Notes under the pieces: model-generated
The model's input: only the letters and a program-made list of their open reading frames with translations
Database searches by the model: none
What the model was told of the DNA's origin: nothing
Part shown: piece after piece, positions 61,282 through 64,000 of the stretch
Position numbering within the stretch: the stretch's first letter is position 1
How the letters are laid out: every line of letters starts with the position of its first letter
Assembly (NCBI GenBank): GCA_964508915.1
Contig: CAZDVK010000004.1
Coordinates: 54,788 to 118,787 of the forward strand
DNA: 64,000 nt
Reading direction: 5' to 3'
Origin: CAZDVK01 sp964508915
GTDB taxonomy: Bacteria > Pseudomonadota > Alphaproteobacteria > Paracaedibacterales > CAIULA01
Made by a program: the position numbers and the translations under genes

Positions 61282-62700
61282 ATGTTTTCTATAAAAAAAA
61301 TATTTTATGCCCTTATGGCACTAGCTCTTTTATTTTGTCTAACTGATAAGTCCATGGCATCTGATTGGAAAAAAGAAGAACGAGCCCCTTCCTTCCTTCC
61401 CAAAAGCAGAGGAAGCAAAAGGGAGCTTGATACCCTTCTTCAAGAAGCTGTGTCATTCAATGCCACAGTCAAGCCGCGTCTCTGTAAAGTTTCTCTGAGG
61501 CCAGGTGTCTATGAAGACGAGGAGGATGAGGATTCTGACTCAGATTTTGCAGATGAAGCTGAAAAAAGGGTCGTCCCGACTGAACCCTCCACAAAAAAGG
61601 CTTTTTTACGAAAGGCAAGCGAAGCGCCATCAGATGACGAAAGGGAAGATGGAGATGAGGATGAGGATGAGGATGACGCGTCCGTCACTTTGAGGGCTGA
61701 ATCAGCAAGGGGTGATGCTTTGGAAAACGATGCATCAGATGATGAAAGTGAATCTGACGTAGATGATGGATATTATCTTGATGCCCCAGGATATGAGCTT
61801 ATAAAAGAAGAAGTAGAAACGCTAAGACGTAAAAACTTAAGTAAATATTCATCCAAAACACAACGGATTTATGAGGTCATTTTGGAATGTGCCATTAAAG
61901 AAAAACCTGTCAATCTTCGTCTTCTTAGGAAGACAAGATCTATTACAAGTTTTGAGGTTCTTGATAAAAAAGTTATTCAACTTATCAAAATAGCATGCGC
62001 ATTTCCAGAAACAACAAGGGCCTTACAAAAACTAAAAACTGTCACAGTTTCCATGAAAAAAACGCCTGGCCTTAAAGATCACACCAAATTAACAGTTGAG
62101 GAAATGACAGAAACACTAAGGGACAAATTATCTGAACCAAAATCTAAAGTGCGTTTGCAAAATGCCATAAATTTTATGGGCAGACAAGTGCGTCCCCGGC
62201 AAGAGGTTTTCCTGTATCTTGTAACAACAGATATACCAACCAAAAACGGCGCAACAGAGGTGTTTTATCGCAATCGAACAGACACAGTTGACCAATTTCA
62301 AAAAGAAAGATCACTCCAATCTTTTTTGAGTAAAGCTGTCAACGCTTATTATGTGCATGACGCATTTTTATTGAATGTTTTTAAAAAAGGATATTCGTTA
62401 TTTCGTGGAAAAAATTCCCTCCACTCACAACAACCTAAGCGGCCTGCTGTACCTGCAGTCAGGCCAACTGCTCTCCCTGCTATACTTCGCCCCATAGCGC
62501 GAGGACCCGTGGTAGGGCAAACTGCAGCCGCCGCTCCACCATCAATACCAGTTGTGCTGCCTGTTACGTTACCCTCCCAAATTCCTCAGGAAGGTACAAC
62601 ACCAAAGGATGAGTTCAATTTAAGTGACAAAGATCTTGAACAATTGGGAAAACTTGCAGCTGATGTAGGACTAAATTTCACCGAAGAATGGGATTTATAG
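61282..62700 (+). CDS. acidic secreted protein of unknown function
   Basis: A 472-residue protein I do not recognise. It has a signal peptide (KKIFYALMALALLFCLTDKSMA, cleavage near residue 27), then a region (about 75-165) packed with Asp/Glu and Ser runs (EDEEDEDSDSDFADEAEKR and DEREDGDEDEDEDD), a helical middle (about 175-375) and a Pro/Ala/Val-rich low-complexity stretch (about 395-440). The acidic, disordered domain plus signal suggests export or surface location. No catalytic motif. It is monocistronic. Host-directed function is possible but unsupported beyond composition. Confidence 0.68.
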   Translation: MFSIKKIFYALMALALLFCLTDKSMASDWKKEERAPSFLPKSRGSKRELDTLLQEAVSFNATVKPRLCKVSLRPGVYEDEEDEDSDSDFADEAEKRVVPTEPSTKKAFLRKASEAPSDDEREDGDEDEDEDDASVTLRAESARGDALENDASDDESESDVDDGYYLDAPGYELIKEEVETLRRKNLSKYSSKTQRIYEVILECAIKEKPVNLRLLRKTRSITSFEVLDKKVIQLIKIACAFPETTRALQKLKTVTVSMKKTPGLKDHTKLTVEEMTETLRDKLSEPKSKVRLQNAINFMGRQVRPRQEVFLYLVTTDIPTKNGATEVFYRNRTDTVDQFQKERSLQSFLSKAVNAYYVHDAFLLNVFKKGYSLFRGKNSLHSQQPKRPAVPAVRPTALPAILRPIARGPVVGQTAAAAPPSIPVVLPVTLPSQIPQEGTTPKDEFNLSDKDLEQLGKLAADVGLNFTEEWDL

Positions 62701-62714
62701 TAAAAAGGAACAGT

Positions 62715-63029
62715 TTATCCACAATTTCGGTGCATAAGACTGTTTTTTACCAACAACTCAGGCACCATTTTTCCCTGTTTTAGTTTAATTTCTGCTTGAA
62801 TGGTTTCTAAAAATGCTGTCTTTGCTTTTGGATTCGGTAATCCACGAATGGATTGACCTGCTAACACCCGCAGCATATAAACTGCATCAGCCCGCAAAGT
62901 GTCATCATTTAAACCACCGACTAATGTCAAATTCAAAGGTGCCCGGTACCCTTTGGCTGCGGGTAACACAGTGCTTTTCTGAGAACTTTTTTCTTGAAAT
63001 AAAAAACCTTGTTTAATAACTGTTGTCAT
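62715..63029 (-). CDS. unknown protein downstream of ccmD
   Basis: A 104-residue protein with no family I recognise. The ATG at 63029 overlaps the ccmD stop (the sequence AAATGA contains both), so it is translationally coupled to ccmD; the longer frame is only the ccmD-overlapping upstream part. It is hydrophilic with no signal peptide or Cys pair; segments LNLTLVGGLNDDTLRADAVYMLRVLAGQ and the basic, helical C-terminal half suggest an alpha/beta fold. In many alphaproteobacteria ccmE or ccmG would follow ccmD; this gene does not look like either. Confidence 0.6.
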   Translation of the reverse strand: MTTVIKQGFLFQEKSSQKSTVLPAAKGYRAPLNLTLVGGLNDDTLRADAVYMLRVLAGQSIRGLPNPKAKTAFLETIQAEIKLKQGKMVPELLVKNSLMHRNCG

Positions 63030-63118
63030 TTCTTGGGGCCTTTTTGAATAACGCCCATTAAAATAAGAACTAAAAAACTGAAAGAAAAAGCTGCAATGAC
63101 ATATAACCACATTTGCAT
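63026..63118 (-). CDS. ccmD: heme exporter protein CcmD (30 residues)
   Basis: A 30-residue protein, too short for most gene finders, read by hand: one transmembrane helix (LYVIAAFSFSFLVLILMGVI) then a short charged tail (QKGPKK). This is the form of CcmD, which holds CcmE to CcmABC in cytochrome c maturation system I. The ATG at 63118 has GAGGT 6 nt upstream and lies 9 nt after the ccmC stop (63128-63130). It overlaps the following gene by 4 nt. Confidence 0.85.
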   Translation of the reverse strand: MQMWLYVIAAFSFSFLVLILMGVIQKGPKK

Positions 63119-63127
63119 GACTTTACC

Positions 63128-63838
63128 TCATGAACAAAAAGTTGACCGACTTTTTAAAAAATCTAAATTTCTTAAAAAAGTTCGAAATCCAATGAACAAA
63201 CTGTACACCAAAAACCCAAAAAACATAAGAAATAATGGCCACAACATGGAAGAGTGAATGGCAGGTTTATTGAACCGCATAATGCTGGCGGGTTGATGGA
63301 GCGTATACCACCAATCAACAGACCATTTAATAATAGGAATATTAACCCATCCAATGACCAAAAACAAAGAAGCTGACGTTAAAATTTTGTCACTGGTATG
63401 AATCATCATCCAGTAACCCACGTACAAAAAAAACAAAATCAACATCGATGTCAGCCTGGCATCCCACACCCACCATGTTCCCCAGGTGGAAGCCCCCCAA
63501 ATACTTCCCGTTACAAGGGAAATAAGGGTGAATAACGTGCCTACATGCGTCCATGATTTGGCTAATAAAAATAATGTAGGAATACGCAACAACACACCCA
63601 AAGCTGATAAAAATGCCATGGCAGAATAAACACCTAATGCCATCCAAGATGCTGGCACATGAACGTACATAATGCGTGCCAGGTTACCCTGCTGATAATC
63701 TTCTGGCACATAAAAAAGACCCCCTATTGTGGCCACGAATATGCATACCCACGCCACAAACCCTGCATAAGGCAAAAAATATTGGGCTTTTTGCTGTAAA
63801 GTGGCTGGTTTTAAAAATTGCATTAAATAACGCTTCAT
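63128..63838 (-). CDS. ccmC: heme exporter membrane protein CcmC
   Basis: CcmC binds heme and loads it onto CcmE in cytochrome c maturation system I. The 236-residue protein has six transmembrane helices and the tryptophan-rich heme-handling motif WGASTWGTWWVWDARLTSM on a periplasmic loop, with flanking periplasmic His residues (HVPASWMALGVYSAM and HQPASIMRF). It indicates a c-type cytochrome respiratory chain. The rest of the ccm cluster is outside the window. Confidence 0.92.
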   Translation of the reverse strand: MKRYLMQFLKPATLQQKAQYFLPYAGFVAWVCIFVATIGGLFYVPEDYQQGNLARIMYVHVPASWMALGVYSAMAFLSALGVLLRIPTLFLLAKSWTHVGTLFTLISLVTGSIWGASTWGTWWVWDARLTSMLILFFLYVGYWMMIHTSDKILTSASLFLVIGWVNIPIIKWSVDWWYTLHQPASIMRFNKPAIHSSMLWPLFLMFFGFLVYSLFIGFRTFLRNLDFLKSRSTFCS

Positions 63839-63929
63839 CAGCTGTTTTGTCTCGACAGAAGAAATAATTTTATATACATTACACCTATCATTCCTGACTA
63901 TTCAGAGCAATAGCTACAGAATTCTTGAA

Positions 63930-64000
<71 letters not shown>

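Overview
The window looks like a chromosomal segment of an AT-rich (roughly 40% GC by eye) alphaproteobacterium, probably an intracellular or host-associated Holosporales/Rickettsiales-like lineage. The supports are: alphaproteobacterial-type genes (an LdtR-like MarR regulator, an HdaA-like DnaA regulator, CcmC/CcmD, RpoH, a DcaP-like porin), low GC, several large secreted proteins without recognisable family, and CtrA-type TTAA-N7-TTAA motifs. This placement is inference; no rRNA lies in the window.

Layout. 1-6534: start of a class II aldolase-like gene, ftsY, mtaB, a 932-residue secreted unknown, an Mrp ATPase, tadA and tRNA-Asp, all on the minus strand. 6535-7131: an AT-rich gap with DnaA boxes and a CtrA-type site, a candidate replication origin. 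7132-19200: dut, a 2TM protein, a porin, yqgE, rpoH, lptD, the tig-clpP-clpX block behind tRNA-Leu, hemC and a DsbA-like protein. 19210-24034: a small secreted protein behind a striking array of six TTAA boxes spaced exactly 11 bp, an RhlE-type helicase, a LysR regulator with an MFS transporter, and a non-coding gap with a duplicated 13-mer and a possible small RNA. 24035-40663: housekeeping and envelope genes (GDPD, putA, a repeat-containing secreted protein, tRNA-Ala, bamE, trmJ, marR, FliL-like, nusB, ampG, rnd, hldE, BI-1, an MCP-like protein, Sua5, a nucleoside transporter).

40979-52707 is an accessory surface-sugar locus. A six-gene plus-strand operon appears to build a GDP-activated modified heptose: 4,6-dehydratase-like, HddA-like kinase, an SDR, an RmlC-like 3,5-epimerase, a second SDR and an HddC-like guanylyltransferase. 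Around it lie a two-module glycosyltransferase, a PhyH-type dioxygenase, a methyltransferase, a FabG-like SDR and an orphan pair of thiamine-diphosphate E1 alpha/beta subunits with no E2/E3 nearby. Both extended SDRs seem to lack the catalytic Tyr of YxxxK. The final product is not predictable from sequence alone, and this is the best candidate for an undescribed pathway.

52901-64000: a short RNase R, a YheO-like regulator with an aminotransferase, cysS, dxs-yggT-hdaA, an acidic secreted unknown, the end of a cytochrome c maturation cluster (ccmC, a 30-residue ccmD and an unknown 104-residue gene) and a tRNA-Lys cut by the window edge.

How they work together: most of the window is core physiology (protein targeting and quality control, tRNA modification, LPS transport and heptose supply, isoprenoid and heme precursors, proline catabolism). 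The accessory parts are surface glycan synthesis and secreted proteins, which fits a cell that interacts closely with a host. Start codons were moved downstream of the longest open frame where a Shine-Dalgarno sequence, tRNA or terminator made this more likely; each case is explained.
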